Source: an uncultured Prevotella sp.
GTDB taxonomy: Bacteria; Bacteroidota; Bacteroidia; Bacteroidales; Bacteroidaceae
Length of the DNA: 64,000 nt
Assembly: GCA_900543975.1 (NCBI GenBank)
Contig: UQTI01000003.1
Span: 1 to 64,000, forward strand
Direction: 5' to 3'
The notes under the pieces were generated by a model. It searched no databases. It was not told the DNA's origin and saw only the letters and a list, made by a program, of their open reading frames with translations. Of the stretch, positions 51,442 to 61,256 are shown piece after piece (positions within the stretch are counted from its first letter, which is position 1; each line of letters starts with the position of its first letter). The translations under genes were made by a program, and so were the position numbers.

Positions 51442-52383
51442 TTAGAAGAACTTGATGTCTTCGCCTTCGATCTCGCTCAGCAGCTGGTTAGCCAGACGGC
51501 TGGTGCCGAGACGGAACCACTTGTTGGTGAGCCATTGCTCGCCAAGAACCTCCTTGACGATGGTGTAGTAGGTGATGGCGTCCATGACGCTGTTAATGCC
51601 GCCAGCGGGCTTGAAACCGATCTGTATGCCGGTCTCATCATAATATTCCTTGATGGCCTGACACATAACATAAGCAGCCTCGGGGGTGGCAGAGATCTTC
51701 TCCTTGCCTGTTGAGGTCTTGATGTAGTCGGCACCTGCATACATCGACAGGATCGAAGCCTTCTTGATGTTTGAAGCTGTCACCAGGTCGCCTGTCTCAA
51801 GGATGACCTTCATGGCCTTGTCGCCACATGTTGCCTTAAGCTCAGAAATCTCCTCGCAGCAACCCTCATAGTCGCCACACAGGAACTTGCCCACGGGCAT
51901 CACGATGTCTATCTCTGTGGCGCCGTCTTTGATGGCCAACGCAGTCTCGGCCACCTTAACCTCGATAAGGGCCTGAGAGCTCGGAAAACTGCCTGAAACG
52001 CAAGCAATCTCCACTCCCTCTACCTCCAATGTGTCGGCTACGATGCTTGCAAAGCAAGGATAGACGCAGATCGTTGCCACATGGGGCAGGTCAGGATACT
52101 GCTCGTCGAAGGCGTTGACACGGTCTGTGAAGGCCATGACGCTGGTGTCGCAGTCGGTGGTCTTTAGGGTGGTGAGCTCGATGCTTCCCATGAGGAATTT
52201 CTTCACCTCCATGGTGTCGTTCTGAGGCACCTTCTCGGTGATGATCTTGCGCACAGCCTCCTGCACGGCCTTGTCGTCGATGTCGGTGTTATACTTGCTC
52301 AGAGCTTCCTCATACTTGCTTTTCTGCTTGGCTTCTGCCTTTGCTTTCTCTTCTTTCAGAAAGTCATCTTTAATTATTCCCAT
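51442..52383 (-). CDS. deoC: Deoxyribose-phosphate aldolase
   Basis: Cleaves 2-deoxyribose-5-phosphate to glyceraldehyde-3-phosphate and acetaldehyde in nucleoside catabolism. 313 residues, longer than E. coli DeoC by an N-terminal helical extension (~50 residues of EEKAKAEAKQKSKYEE type). Core motifs: VMPVGKFLCGDYEG, MKVILETGDLVT, the Schiff-base lysine in YIKTSTGKEKIS, and KPAGGINSV. Last gene of the mnmG-apt-uvrC-dtd-mazG-deoC run. Confidence 0.95.
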   Translation of the reverse strand: MGIIKDDFLKEEKAKAEAKQKSKYEEALSKYNTDIDDKAVQEAVRKIITEKVPQNDTMEVKKFLMGSIELTTLKTTDCDTSVMAFTDRVNAFDEQYPDLPHVATICVYPCFASIVADTLEVEGVEIACVSGSFPSSQALIEVKVAETALAIKDGATEIDIVMPVGKFLCGDYEGCCEEISELKATCGDKAMKVILETGDLVTASNIKKASILSMYAGADYIKTSTGKEKISATPEAAYVMCQAIKEYYDETGIQIGFKPAGGINSVMDAITYYTIVKEVLGEQWLTNKWFRLGTSRLANQLLSEIEGEDIKFF

Positions 52384-52470
52384 AGATTCGTTGTTTTTTT
52401 ACTTTATTGTTTTCTTTTTCGTTGATATTTCTTTTCTGTTGTTTTTTTTGAGGGCCGTATAACGACACCT

Positions 52471-52623
52471 CATGGTCCCTTCTCTCGCCATGCCAGACCT
52501 CAAGCAAGCTCGGTTCTGCCCGTTACGCTTATCTAAAAAGGCTTCTTTTCATGGTTCCTTTCTCTCCATGCCAGACCTCAAGCAAGTTCGGTTCTGCCCG
52601 TTCAGCTTATCTAAAAAGGCTTT
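52471..52623. repeat. Tandem duplication, ~79-bp unit, two copies
   Basis: The block from CATGGTCCCTTCTCTCGCCA (52471) to CTAAAAAGGCTT recurs from 52550, about 90% alike by eye. It contains CCAGACCTCAAGCAAG and CGGTTCTGCCCGTT. It lies in the 300-bp spacer upstream of deoC. Confidence 0.9.
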
Positions 52624-52683
52624 ATGATGTTGTGCCGTCTATGCTTTTAACGACCATAAAATCGCTCGGTCAGGTCTCTGTTT

Positions 52684-53031
52684 TTAAAGATTCTTTTCCT
52701 TTTTATCGGCGATAAGTTTAGGGTTGTTCTTGTGGCGTGTGGCGTCGCGTTTTGTTTTCTTTTCTATGCTCTTCTGAAGAGCCTCTGTGAGGTCCACGCC
52801 TGTCTGGTTGGCCAGGGCCATGAGAACCCACAGAATGTCGGCCATCTCTTCGGAAGGGTCTTGGTTTTCGCCCTCCTTAAAGCTCTGGTCGCCATAGCGG
52901 CGTGCCATGATGCGGGCAAGCTCGCCCACCTCTTCTGTGAGGCATGCCATGTTGGTGAGTTCAGAGAAATAGCGCACGCCGTAGGTCTTTATCCATGTGT
53001 CCACGGCCTGCTGTGCTTCGCGTATTGTCAT
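52684..53031 (-). CDS. MazG-like nucleotide pyrophosphohydrolase
   Basis: 115 residues, a single MazG domain. The metal-binding EExxE...ExxD pattern is TEEVGELARIMARRYG and SEEMADILWVLMALAN. It hydrolyses (d)NTPs to monophosphates, cleansing the nucleotide pool. It starts 8 bp after the dtd stop, so both are on one transcript. The basic tail (KKTKRDATRHKNN) is not part of the domain. Confidence 0.92.
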   Translation of the reverse strand: MTIREAQQAVDTWIKTYGVRYFSELTNMACLTEEVGELARIMARRYGDQSFKEGENQDPSEEMADILWVLMALANQTGVDLTEALQKSIEKKTKRDATRHKNNPKLIADKKEKNL

Positions 53032-53039
53032 TTTTACCT

Positions 53040-53492
53040 CTACTCTTTGTTCTTAGTGTCCATGCAGATGGTTACGGGGCCGTCGTTAAGCAATTCCACC
53101 TTCATGTCGGCACCAAATTCGCCCGTTCCAACGGGCTTGCCCAAGGCAGAAGACAGCTTTGTGCAGAACTCCTCATAAAGCGGCACAGAGATGTCGTGTG
53201 TGGCAGCACGCAACCATGACGGGCGGTTGCCTTTCTTGTAAGAAGCGAAGAGTGTGAACTGGCTAACCACTAATGCCTCGCCGTCAACATCGATAAGCGA
53301 ACGGTTCATGACGCCATTTTCGTCGTCGAACACGCGCAGAGCTGCCACTTTTCTTACCAGCCAGTCTACGTCTTCGCTGCTGTCGCTTGCTTCTACACCT
53401 AAGAGAATAAGGAAACCGTTGCCAATCTTCGACTTCACGTTTCCGTCTATTGTCACCGATGCATGGGTGACGCGTTGTATAACTGCTCTCAT
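53040..53492 (-). CDS. dtd: D-aminoacyl-tRNA deacylase
   Basis: Removes D-amino acids (and glycine from tRNA-Ala) mischarged on tRNA. 150 residues. It begins MRAVIQRVTHASVTIDG with the active-site SQFTLFA motif mid-protein and the cross-subunit GPVT motif (LNDGPVTICMDT) at the C-terminus. It heads a two-gene unit with the MazG-like gene. Confidence 0.97.
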   Translation of the reverse strand: MRAVIQRVTHASVTIDGNVKSKIGNGFLILLGVEASDSSEDVDWLVRKVAALRVFDDENGVMNRSLIDVDGEALVVSQFTLFASYKKGNRPSWLRAATHDISVPLYEEFCTKLSSALGKPVGTGEFGADMKVELLNDGPVTICMDTKNKE

Positions 53493-53498
53493 TATTTT

Positions 53499-53615
53499 GT
53501 GATTGTTTTTTTATTTCGTTGCTTCGCGATTGTTTTTGCTTTGTTGTTTCGCGATTGTTTTTTTTATTTCTTTGCTTCGCGATTGTTTTGCTTCGTTGTT
53601 TCGCGATTGTTTATC
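53499..53615. repeat. Tandem array, 24-28-bp unit, about five copies
   Basis: CGCGATTGTTT recurs at 53525, 53550, 53578 and 53602 within units such as TTCGTTGCTTCGCGATTGTT. It begins 6 bp upstream of the dtd start. Confidence 0.88.
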
Positions 53616-53667
53616 TTTGCTTTAGGTTTTTCCTGTCTTTTGCAAAGATACGATGTTTTAGGCAATT

Positions 53668-55515
53668 TTACAAGTCTGCGTTCCCTTTTTCTTTGAAATG
53701 GGCTTTCAGAATTGCTGCCTTGTTGCTGCCCACCACGGCTGCCAACTCGTCGTCAGAGGCCTCGGAAATGCGTTTCACGGTACGGAAATGGTGGAGGAGA
53801 GCCTCTTTTGTCTTTGGTCCAATGCCTCGTATGTCGTCGAGCTCACTATGTAGGGCGTGTTTTGACCGTTTGTCGCGGTGGAAGGTTATGGCGTAACGGT
53901 GCACCTCGTCTTGGATGTGGGTGAGGACATGGAACAGCTCGCTGTCGGTTTTCAGACCGATAACCTTCTGTGGAAAGCCAAACAGCAGCTCGTTTGTGCG
54001 GTGACGGTCATCCTTTGCCAGTCCGGCAATGGGTATTCTCAGATGCAGCTCGTCCTCTATGACCTCGCGCACGACCTCCATCTGTCCCTTTCCACCGTCG
54101 GTGATGATGAGGTCGGGCAGGGGAGTGTCCTCTTCGATCATGCGTGAGTAGCGTCGTCTCACCACCTCCTTCATTGAAGCGTAGTCGTCGGGTCCTGTCA
54201 CCGTCTTGATGTTATATTTGCGGTAGTCTTTTTTCGATGGTTTCATCGCCTTAAACACCACGCATCCTGCCACGGCATCGGTGCCCGATATGTTTGAGTT
54301 GTCGAAACACTCGATGGTGTAAGGCATCTTTTCCATGCCGAGCTTCTGTTGCAGTTCCTTCATGAGGCGTGTCTGTTTCTGTTCAGGGTTGAGCTTTTCT
54401 GCCTGTTTTAATCGGTCAAACTTATATTGGCGGCAGTTCATCTCCGACAGTTCGAGTAGGTGCTTCTTGTCGCCTCGTTGTGGCACGAAGAACACGGCGT
54501 CTTTGAGGTGCCATTCCATCTCGAAGGGCACGACAATTTCTTTTGCTTCGCTTTTAAACCTCTCGCGAATTTCGGGTATGGCGGTGATGAGCAGTTCTTC
54601 GTCGGTCTCATCGAGCTTGCGCTTATATTCGAATGTGAAACTCTGGTTCACGGCACCGTTGCGGACGTGCATGAAATTGATGAAAGCGTGTGAGCGTGTG
54701 TCGTCGTCGGCAATGGTGAACACGTCGATGTCGGTTATTGTGTGGCTCACCACCTCGCTCTTGGAGCAGTAGCTCTCGATGAGAAGGTACTTTTGTTTCA
54801 CTCTCTCCGCCGCCTCAAACTCCAGGTTCTCTGCCAACCGTTGCATGTTCTTATAGAGCATGTCGCTCAGTTGGCGTGTGTTTCCTTTCAGGATCTCGCG
54901 TGCCTGTCGCATGTTCTCGGCATATTCTTCATAGCTCTGTCTTCCGATACACGGGCCGAGACAGTTGTGTATGTGAAATTCGAGGCACGGTTTGAACGCC
55001 CCCCGTTCCACCGATTCGCGTGTGAGAAGCAGACGGCATGTGCGCGGTTTGTAGAGTTTTTTTATAAGTTCGAGCACGGCATACATGCTCGCCGTGTTGC
55101 TGTAAGGGCCGAAGAACGTGCCGAACTTTTTGTTTATGTGCCGCGTCTTGAAGATGCGCGGATAATACTCGTTCGTTACGCAGATGCTGGGGTAGGTCTT
55201 TCCGTCTTTCAGAAGAACGTTGTAGCGGGGGTTATATTTTTTTATTAGACTGTTCTCAAGAAGCAGAGCATCTTCCTCGCTGTTTACGACCGTATAGCTG
55301 ATGTCCCAAATCTTCGACACCAGTACCTTTGTCTTGTAGCGGTCCACCTCTTTGTGGAAGTAGGACGACACACGGCGCTTGAGGTTCTTTGCCTTGCCCA
55401 CATATATTATCGTGTGGCTCTCGTCATAGTATTGATAGCTGCCGGGCTTCTCCGGCATGTTCAGCACGATGTTCTTCAAACGGGCGAGGCGCTTTTCATT
55501 TTCTTCTTTAGTCAT
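53668..55515 (-). CDS. uvrC: UvrABC excinuclease subunit C
   Basis: Makes both incisions in nucleotide excision repair. 615 residues. N-terminal GIY-YIG nuclease: KPGSYQYYDESHTIIYVGKA, with YNPRYNVLLKDGKTYPSI following. A UvrB-binding segment comes next, then the RNase H-like C-terminal nuclease (CFDNSNISGTDAVAGCVVF, DLIITDGGKGQMEVVREV) and helix-hairpin-helix (DDIRGIGPKTKEALLHHF). GSY replaces the more usual GVY of the first motif. It lies between apt and dtd. Confidence 0.97.
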   Translation of the reverse strand: MTKEENEKRLARLKNIVLNMPEKPGSYQYYDESHTIIYVGKAKNLKRRVSSYFHKEVDRYKTKVLVSKIWDISYTVVNSEEDALLLENSLIKKYNPRYNVLLKDGKTYPSICVTNEYYPRIFKTRHINKKFGTFFGPYSNTASMYAVLELIKKLYKPRTCRLLLTRESVERGAFKPCLEFHIHNCLGPCIGRQSYEEYAENMRQAREILKGNTRQLSDMLYKNMQRLAENLEFEAAERVKQKYLLIESYCSKSEVVSHTITDIDVFTIADDDTRSHAFINFMHVRNGAVNQSFTFEYKRKLDETDEELLITAIPEIRERFKSEAKEIVVPFEMEWHLKDAVFFVPQRGDKKHLLELSEMNCRQYKFDRLKQAEKLNPEQKQTRLMKELQQKLGMEKMPYTIECFDNSNISGTDAVAGCVVFKAMKPSKKDYRKYNIKTVTGPDDYASMKEVVRRRYSRMIEEDTPLPDLIITDGGKGQMEVVREVIEDELHLRIPIAGLAKDDRHRTNELLFGFPQKVIGLKTDSELFHVLTHIQDEVHRYAITFHRDKRSKHALHSELDDIRGIGPKTKEALLHHFRTVKRISEASDDELAAVVGSNKAAILKAHFKEKGNADL

Positions 55516-55689
55516 ACGGCGTAACTTGTTGAGAAAGGGGTTGTTGTGAAGTTAATGTTTCATGTGGAACATTAAAGTAAAACTTTACGGGACGTGTTTC
55601 TTCTTAAAAGCAAGATGTGTCTCTTCTTAAAAGATAGAGGGCGAACTGTCTGTCCGCCCTCTGCTTGTTTGTTATGACTTTTCGTTCGC

Positions 55690-56226
55690 TTAAATTTTGA
55701 TAAGCGATGTTATCTCGATGTCTTCGTCAAAACCTTCGCGTCCGTTAAGACCCTCGTTCACGAGCTCGATGATAAAGTTGCAGTAGACCTTCTTCGGGTG
55801 GAATTTCTTTACGAGGTTGCAAGCAGCCTTCATGGTGCCTCCTGTGGCGAGCAGGTCGTCGTGGAGGAGGATGATGTCGTCCTCGTCGATGGCATCGCGG
55901 TGGATCTCGATGGTGTCCTTGCCATACTCCTTGGCGTAGCTCTCCTGCACGGTGTCGCAAGGCAGCTTGCCCGGCTTGCGGCAGAGAACGACGCCGGCAC
56001 CAAGCTCCAGGGCGAGTGCCGATGACATGACAAATCCGCGCGACTCGATGCCCACGATTTTTGTGATGCCTTTGTCTTTGTAGAGCTCGTACATCTCGCG
56101 GTTGATCTCCTTGAGACACTCCGGACTCTTGAAGAGAGTTGTTACGTCGCGGAAGTTGACACCTTTCTTCGGCCAGTCAGGAATGCAGCGAAGATTTTTT
56201 AATAACAGTTCGTTGTTTTCTTTCAT
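55690..56226 (-). CDS. apt: Adenine phosphoribosyltransferase
   Basis: Salvages adenine to AMP using PRPP. 178 residues, with FRDVTTLFKSPE near the start, KIVGIESRGFVMSSALALEL, and the PRPP-binding IILLHDDLLATGGTMKAACN. The C-terminus ends IEITSLIKI. It lies between mnmG and uvrC on the same strand; a four-copy 17-bp array sits upstream. Confidence 0.97.
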   Translation of the reverse strand: MKENNELLLKNLRCIPDWPKKGVNFRDVTTLFKSPECLKEINREMYELYKDKGITKIVGIESRGFVMSSALALELGAGVVLCRKPGKLPCDTVQESYAKEYGKDTIEIHRDAIDEDDIILLHDDLLATGGTMKAACNLVKKFHPKKVYCNFIIELVNEGLNGREGFDEDIEITSLIKI

Positions 56227-56253
56227 TGTTTATTGTTGTTGTTGATTGTTTGA

Positions 56254-56321
56254 CTTGTTGGGGCGAGGATCTTGTTGGGGCGAGGATCTTGTTGGGGTGA
56301 GGATCTTGTTGTGGTGGAATG
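56254..56321. repeat. Tandem array, exact 17-bp period, four copies
   Basis: CTTGTTGGGGCGAGGAT begins at 56254, 56271, 56288 (one change) and 56305 (diverging). It lies 28 bp upstream of the apt start. Confidence 0.9.
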
Positions 56322-56385
56322 GAGTGGGGATGGCAATTCTTCACTCTTCACTCTTCATTCTTCACTCTTCACTCTTCCCTTTCCC

Positions 56386-58257
56386 TCATCTGTGCATCAA
56401 GACCAGCAGCACGTTGATGTCGCTGGGCGATACGCCTGGTATGCGGCTTGCTTGCGCGAGAGTTTCTGGGTTTATGGCGGTGAGCTTCTGTCTGCCCTCG
56501 GTTGAGATCTCCTTGATGTCGTTATAGACAAAATGGTCTTTTATGCGGATGGTCTCAAGACGGTGCATCTTGTCGGCGATGAGACGCTCGCGCTCGATGT
56601 AGCCCTTATATTTTATTCCGATCTCCGTTGCCTCCGCAATCTCGTCGATGCGGTTCGGCGACATCATGACCTGCTCCTTCAGAGAAGGTACAATGTCGGC
56701 GAGAAGCTGAAGCGTCACCTGCGGACGCGCTATGAGATCCGTAATCTTGGCGCTGCCGTTCAGCGGCGAGGTGCCTATCTGTTCGAGAGCGGCGTTCACG
56801 TCGGCAGGTTTCACCGATGTGTTGGCGCAGAACGTTGTCAGGCGACTGATGTTCTCCTTCTTCTGCAACCACCAGTCGTAACGTTCGCGCGTTGCGAGGC
56901 CGAGGTTGTAAGACAGCTCCGTCAGTCGGGCGTCGGCGTCGTCTTGTCTGAGCAAGATGCGGTATTCGGCGCGAGAGGTGAACATGCGGTATGGCTCGTC
57001 CACACCCTTCGTCGTGAGGTCGTCGATGAGCACGCCTATATAACTCTCGTCGCGTTTCATGACCAGAGGGTCGCTGCCAGAGCAGAGTAGGGCGGCGTTT
57101 ATGCCCGCCACCGTGCCTTGGCCTCCTGCCTCCTCGTAGCCCGTGGTGCCGTTGACCTGTCCTGCAAAGAACAGGCCGCCTACCATTTTCGATTCCAGAG
57201 ACGGCTTCAGCTGCGTCGGGTCGAAATAGTCATATTCTATAGCGTAGCCCGGTCTGTAGATTTTCGCGTCGCGCAGAGCCGGGATCTTGTGCAGCGCGTC
57301 GAGCTGCACATCCATGGGCATGGACGAAGAGAATCCGTTAAGATACATCTCGTTCGTGTTCTCGCCCTCGGGCTCCAGGAAGAGCGGGTGCTGCTGCCGG
57401 TTAGGAAACGTCGTGAGCTTTGTTTCTATCGACGGACAGTAGCGCGGTCCCGTGCTCTGGATCTGTCCGTTGTAGAGTGGGGAGTCGGCAATGGCCGCCA
57501 TCAGCGTGCTGTGCACCTCGGGGTTGGTGTAGCATGTCCAGCAGGGCAGCTGTTGCAGCGGCCGTCCCTCGCCCATGAAACTGAACCTGTGGAAGTCGTT
57601 CTCGCCGTCCTGCCGTTCCATGTCTTCAAAATGGACCGAGCGGCGGTCTATGCGCACCGGCGTGCCCGTCTTCATGCGTTGGGCCGTTATGCCGTGACGT
57701 GTGATGCTCTCCGTGAGGTTGTGCACGGCAGGCTCGGCACACCGGCCGCCCTCCACCTTGCGACGCCCCACATGCATCAGTCCGTTGAGAAACGTTCCCG
57801 CCGTTATGATGGTGCATCTGGCGTGAAACTCCACGCCCCACACCGTCTTCACGCCCGTGGCCACGCCGTCCTTCACGACAATCTCGTCGGCTTGGTCCTG
57901 CCACACGTCAAGGTTGGGTGTGTTGTCCAAAACTGTGCGCCACTGCCATATAAACTTTCCGCGGTCACACTGTGCTCTTGGGCTCCACACCGCCGGTCCT
58001 TTGCCTCTGTTGAGCATGCGAAACTGAATGGCTGTGGCATCGGTCACGAGACCCATCTGTCCTCCCAGCGCATCGATCTCGCGCACTATCTGTCCTTTGG
58101 CAATTCCGCCCACGGCGGGGTTGCAGCTCATCTGTCCAATCTTGTTCATGTCCATAGTGATGAGGCACGTTTTAGCGCCCATGTTGGCGGCTGCCGTAGC
58201 GGCCTCACAGCCTGCGTGTCCACCTCCTATGACAATGACGTCGTAAAAGAAATCCAT
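56386..58257 (-). CDS. mnmG: tRNA uridine-5-carboxymethylaminomethyl modification enzyme
   Basis: Works with MnmE to install cmnm5 on U34 of certain tRNAs. 623 residues from MDFFYDVIVIGGGHAGCEAA, the FAD-binding GxGxxG. MSCNPAVGGIAKGQIVREID and RGPAVWSPRAQCDR-like sequence (KGPAVWSPRAQ) follow. GQVNGTTGYEEAGGQGTVAG is the second family signature. A frame open to 58350 begins upstream of the promoter-like boxes and gives a poor N-terminus, so 58257 is used. Confidence 0.97.
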   Translation of the reverse strand: MDFFYDVIVIGGGHAGCEAATAAANMGAKTCLITMDMNKIGQMSCNPAVGGIAKGQIVREIDALGGQMGLVTDATAIQFRMLNRGKGPAVWSPRAQCDRGKFIWQWRTVLDNTPNLDVWQDQADEIVVKDGVATGVKTVWGVEFHARCTIITAGTFLNGLMHVGRRKVEGGRCAEPAVHNLTESITRHGITAQRMKTGTPVRIDRRSVHFEDMERQDGENDFHRFSFMGEGRPLQQLPCWTCYTNPEVHSTLMAAIADSPLYNGQIQSTGPRYCPSIETKLTTFPNRQQHPLFLEPEGENTNEMYLNGFSSSMPMDVQLDALHKIPALRDAKIYRPGYAIEYDYFDPTQLKPSLESKMVGGLFFAGQVNGTTGYEEAGGQGTVAGINAALLCSGSDPLVMKRDESYIGVLIDDLTTKGVDEPYRMFTSRAEYRILLRQDDADARLTELSYNLGLATRERYDWWLQKKENISRLTTFCANTSVKPADVNAALEQIGTSPLNGSAKITDLIARPQVTLQLLADIVPSLKEQVMMSPNRIDEIAEATEIGIKYKGYIERERLIADKMHRLETIRIKDHFVYNDIKEISTEGRQKLTAINPETLAQASRIPGVSPSDINVLLVLMHR

Positions 58258-58317
58258 TATGCAATTTTTATTTTTGGCAAAATTAAGAATAAAAATTGAT
58301 TTTTGCCTATATTTGCT

Positions 58318-58347
58318 TTGTTTTATCATTAAAATATAGTATTTTTG
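58318..58347 (+). promoter_or_regulatory. Fumarate reductase operon promoter
   Basis: TTG (58318-58320), exactly 19 nt, TATTTTTG (58340-58347): a full Bacteroidetes consensus. Transcription would start near 58354, giving a leader of about 170 nt that contains ATACC-TATTATA-AGGTAT and CGGTGGCGTGCGG segments. Confidence 0.75.
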
Positions 58348-58522
58348 CACTCTGAAACGGGCTGTCTTATACCTATTATAAGGTATTGCCCACGCTTGAG
58401 GTGCATCTTATATAAGACAAAGCGTGTTCTTAAGATGTTGCCCTCACACGGTGGCGTGCGGTCGCCCCCATATCCCTTCCGGATAAACATTCTAACATTA
58501 AATAATTAAATTTCAATCATTT

Positions 58523-59200
58523 ATGTGGTTAATCAATTCAACTATCGGTAGAAAAGTTGTGATGTCTGTAACTGGCGTTGCGCTTATTCTATTCTTGACA
58601 TTCCACATGTCAATGAACGTTGTGGCTCTGTTCTCAAGCGACGCCTACAACATAATTTGTGGAGCCCTCGGCGCCCACTGGTATGCCGTAGTAGCAACTC
58701 TTGGACTGGCAGCTTTGGCCGTGCTCCACATCGTTTACGCCTTCTGGCTGACGATGCAGAACCGTGCCGCCCGTGGCTCAGAGCGCTATGCCGTTGTGGC
58801 AAAGCCCGCAGGCGTAGAGTGGGCATCTCAGAACATGCTCGTTCTGGGCATCATCGTTCTTGTTGGTCTTCTGCTCCACTTCTGGAACTTCTGGTACAAC
58901 ATGATGTTTGCCGAGCTCGTAGGCTTTGAGGGTGTGTGCGCACCTGCCGACGGCTATGGCTGGATCCAGCAAACCTTCAGCAACCCCGTGTTCGTTGTTC
59001 TCTACATCGTGTGGCTCGTAGCTCTGTGGTTCCACCTCACCCACGGCTTCTGGAGCGCTATGCAGACCTTTGGCTGGAACGGCAAGGTTTGGTTCAACCG
59101 TTGGAAGGTTATCGGTCAGGTCTACTCAACCCTGCTGGTCCTCGGCTTCCTCGTGGTAGTAGTAGTGTTCGCAGCAAAGAACCTTTGCGGCTGCTGCTAA
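58523..59200 (+). CDS. frdC: Fumarate reductase/succinate dehydrogenase cytochrome b subunit
   Basis: 225 residues, five membrane segments, with histidines placed for two b hemes (LTFHMSMNVVALF, GALGAHWYAV, AVLHIVYAFW, LLHFWNFWYN, LWFHLTHGFWSAMQ). It passes electrons from menaquinol to the flavoprotein. In fermenting Bacteroidales the direction is fumarate to succinate. First gene of the frdCAB operon. Codon use is strongly biased toward C-ending codons, as expected for high expression. Confidence 0.95.
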   Translation: MWLINSTIGRKVVMSVTGVALILFLTFHMSMNVVALFSSDAYNIICGALGAHWYAVVATLGLAALAVLHIVYAFWLTMQNRAARGSERYAVVAKPAGVEWASQNMLVLGIIVLVGLLLHFWNFWYNMMFAELVGFEGVCAPADGYGWIQQTFSNPVFVVLYIVWLVALWFHLTHGFWSAMQTFGWNGKVWFNRWKVIGQVYSTLLVLGFLVVVVVFAAKNLCGCC

Positions 59201-59237
59201 TTAAAACATCAACAATCAAAAATCATAATTCAACATT

Positions 59238-61220
59238 ATGGCTAAGACAATTAATTCAAGAATCCCTGAAGGCCCCGTGGCCGAGAAGTGGACCAACTAT
59301 AAAGCTCACCAGCGTCTGGTGAACCCCAAGAACAAACTGAAGCTCGACGTCATCGTTGTAGGTACAGGTCTGGCAGGTGCCTCTGCAGCAGCCAGCCTCG
59401 GCGAGATGGGTTTCCATGTGCTTAACTTCTGCATCCAGGACTCTCCCCGTCGTGCTCACTCTATCGCAGCTCAGGGTGGTATCAACGCCGCCAAGAACTA
59501 TCAGAACGACGGCGACTCTGTTTACCGTCTGTTCTATGACACCGTGAAGGGTGGCGACTACCGTGCCCGTGAGGCTAACGTTTACCGCCTCGCTGAGGTG
59601 TCTAACGACATCATCGACCAGTGTGTTGCCCAGGGTGTGCCTTTCGCACGCGAGTATGGCGGCATGCTTGCCAACCGTTCGTTCGGTGGCGCACAGGTGA
59701 GCCGTACCTTCTACGCTAAGGGTCAGACCGGCCAGCAGCTGCTCCTCGGTGCTTACTCATCACTCTCAAAGCAGGTCAACACAGGCCGCGTAAGCCTCTA
59801 CACACGCTACGAGATGGAAGACGTGGTGCTCGTTGACGGACGCGCACGCGGTATCATCGCCAAGAACCTCGTTACAGGCAAGCTCGAGCGCTTCTCTGCT
59901 AACGCTGTGGTTATCGCCACTGGCGGTTATGGCAACACCTACTTCCTCTCAACCAACGCTATGGGCTGCAACTGTACAGCTGCCGTTCAGTGCTACCGCA
60001 AGGGTGCTTACTTCGCTAACCCCTGCTACGTTCAGATCCACCCGACCTGTATCCCCGTACACGGCGACAAGCAGTCGAAGCTTACCCTTATGTCAGAGTC
60101 GCTTCGTAACGACGGCCGCATCTGGGTTCCCAAGAACATCGAGGACGCCAAGGCCCTGCAGGCCGGCACCAAGAAGGGTTCAGACATTCCTGAGGAAGAC
60201 CGCGATTACTATCTGGAGCGCCGCTATCCCGCCTTCGGTAACCTCGTTCCCCGTGACGTTGCTTCTCGTGCCGCTAAGGAGCGTTGCGACAAGGGCTTCG
60301 GCGTGAACAACACCGGTCTGGCTGTGTTCCTCGACTTCTCTGAGTCGATCAACCGCCTCGGCCTCGACGTTATCCGTCAGCGCTACGGCAACCTCTTCGA
60401 CATGTACGAGGAGATCACCGACGTTAACCCCGGCGAGAAGGCCAACGAGATCAACGGCGTGGCTTACTATAACCCGATGATGATCTACCCCGCTATCCAC
60501 TACACAATGGGTGGCATCTGGGTCGACTATGAGCTGATGACCTCTATCACAGGTCTGTTCGCCATCGGCGAGTGCAACTTCTCTGACCACGGTGCAAACC
60601 GTCTGGGTGCTTCTGCTCTTATGCAGGGTCTGGCCGACGGCTACTTCGTGCTGCCCTACACCATCCAGAACTACCTCGCCGACCAGGCTATCTGGCCCCA
60701 CATCCCCACCGACCGTCCCGAGTTTGACGAGGCCGAGAAGGGTGTACAGGCTGAGATTGACCGCCTGATGGGCATCCATGGCAAGCGCTCTGTCGACTCT
60801 ATCCACAAGGAGCTCGGCCACATCATGTGGGAGCACGTTGGTATGGGCCGCACAGCAGAGGGCTTGAAGGAAGGTCTGGAGCTTATCAAGAAGATCCGCA
60901 AGGAGTTCAACACCAACCTCTTCATCCCTGGATCGAAAGAGGGTCTGAACGTGGAGCTCGACAAGGCTATCCATCTGCGCGACTTCATCACCATGGGCGA
61001 GCTGATCGCTTACGACGCTCTCTCTCGTAACGAGTCGTGTGGTGGCCACTTCCGTGAGGAGCACCAGACTCCCGAGGGCGAGGCACAGCGTGATGACGAG
61101 AACTACTTCTATGTTGGCTGCTGGGAGTACCAGGGCAACGACGAGACCGCTCCTGAGCTCATCAAGGAGCCGCTCGAGTATGAGGCAATCAAGGTACAGA
61201 CTCGTAACTATAAGAACTAA
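59238..61220 (+). CDS. frdA: Fumarate reductase/succinate dehydrogenase flavoprotein subunit
   Basis: 660 residues. FAD-binding [19 protein letters not shown], the flavin-linking histidine region [18 protein letters not shown], substrate-binding residues in [14 protein letters not shown] and SHFREEH-like [32 protein letters not shown] near residue 440 is the C-terminal FAD contact. It catalyses fumarate/succinate interconversion on the cytoplasmic face. It follows frdC by 37 bp and precedes frdB by 36 bp. Confidence 0.98.
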   Translation: MAKTINSRIPEGPVAEKWTNYKAHQRLVNPKNKLKLDVIVVGTGLAGASAAASLGEMGFHVLNFCIQDSPRRAHSIAAQGGINAAKNYQNDGDSVYRLFYDTVKGGDYRAREANVYRLAEVSNDIIDQCVAQGVPFAREYGGMLANRSFGGAQVSRTFYAKGQTGQQLLLGAYSSLSKQVNTGRVSLYTRYEMEDVVLVDGRARGIIAKNLVTGKLERFSANAVVIATGGYGNTYFLSTNAMGCNCTAAVQCYRKGAYFANPCYVQIHPTCIPVHGDKQSKLTLMSESLRNDGRIWVPKNIEDAKALQAGTKKGSDIPEEDRDYYLERRYPAFGNLVPRDVASRAAKERCDKGFGVNNTGLAVFLDFSESINRLGLDVIRQRYGNLFDMYEEITDVNPGEKANEINGVAYYNPMMIYPAIHYTMGGIWVDYELMTSITGLFAIGECNFSDHGANRLGASALMQGLADGYFVLPYTIQNYLADQAIWPHIPTDRPEFDEAEKGVQAEIDRLMGIHGKRSVDSIHKELGHIMWEHVGMGRTAEGLKEGLELIKKIRKEFNTNLFIPGSKEGLNVELDKAIHLRDFITMGELIAYDALSRNESCGGHFREEHQTPEGEAQRDDENYFYVGCWEYQGNDETAPELIKEPLEYEAIKVQTRNYKN

Positions 61221-61256
61221 TTTCTCTTAGTTGACAACTTAAAAAGACAAAAAACA

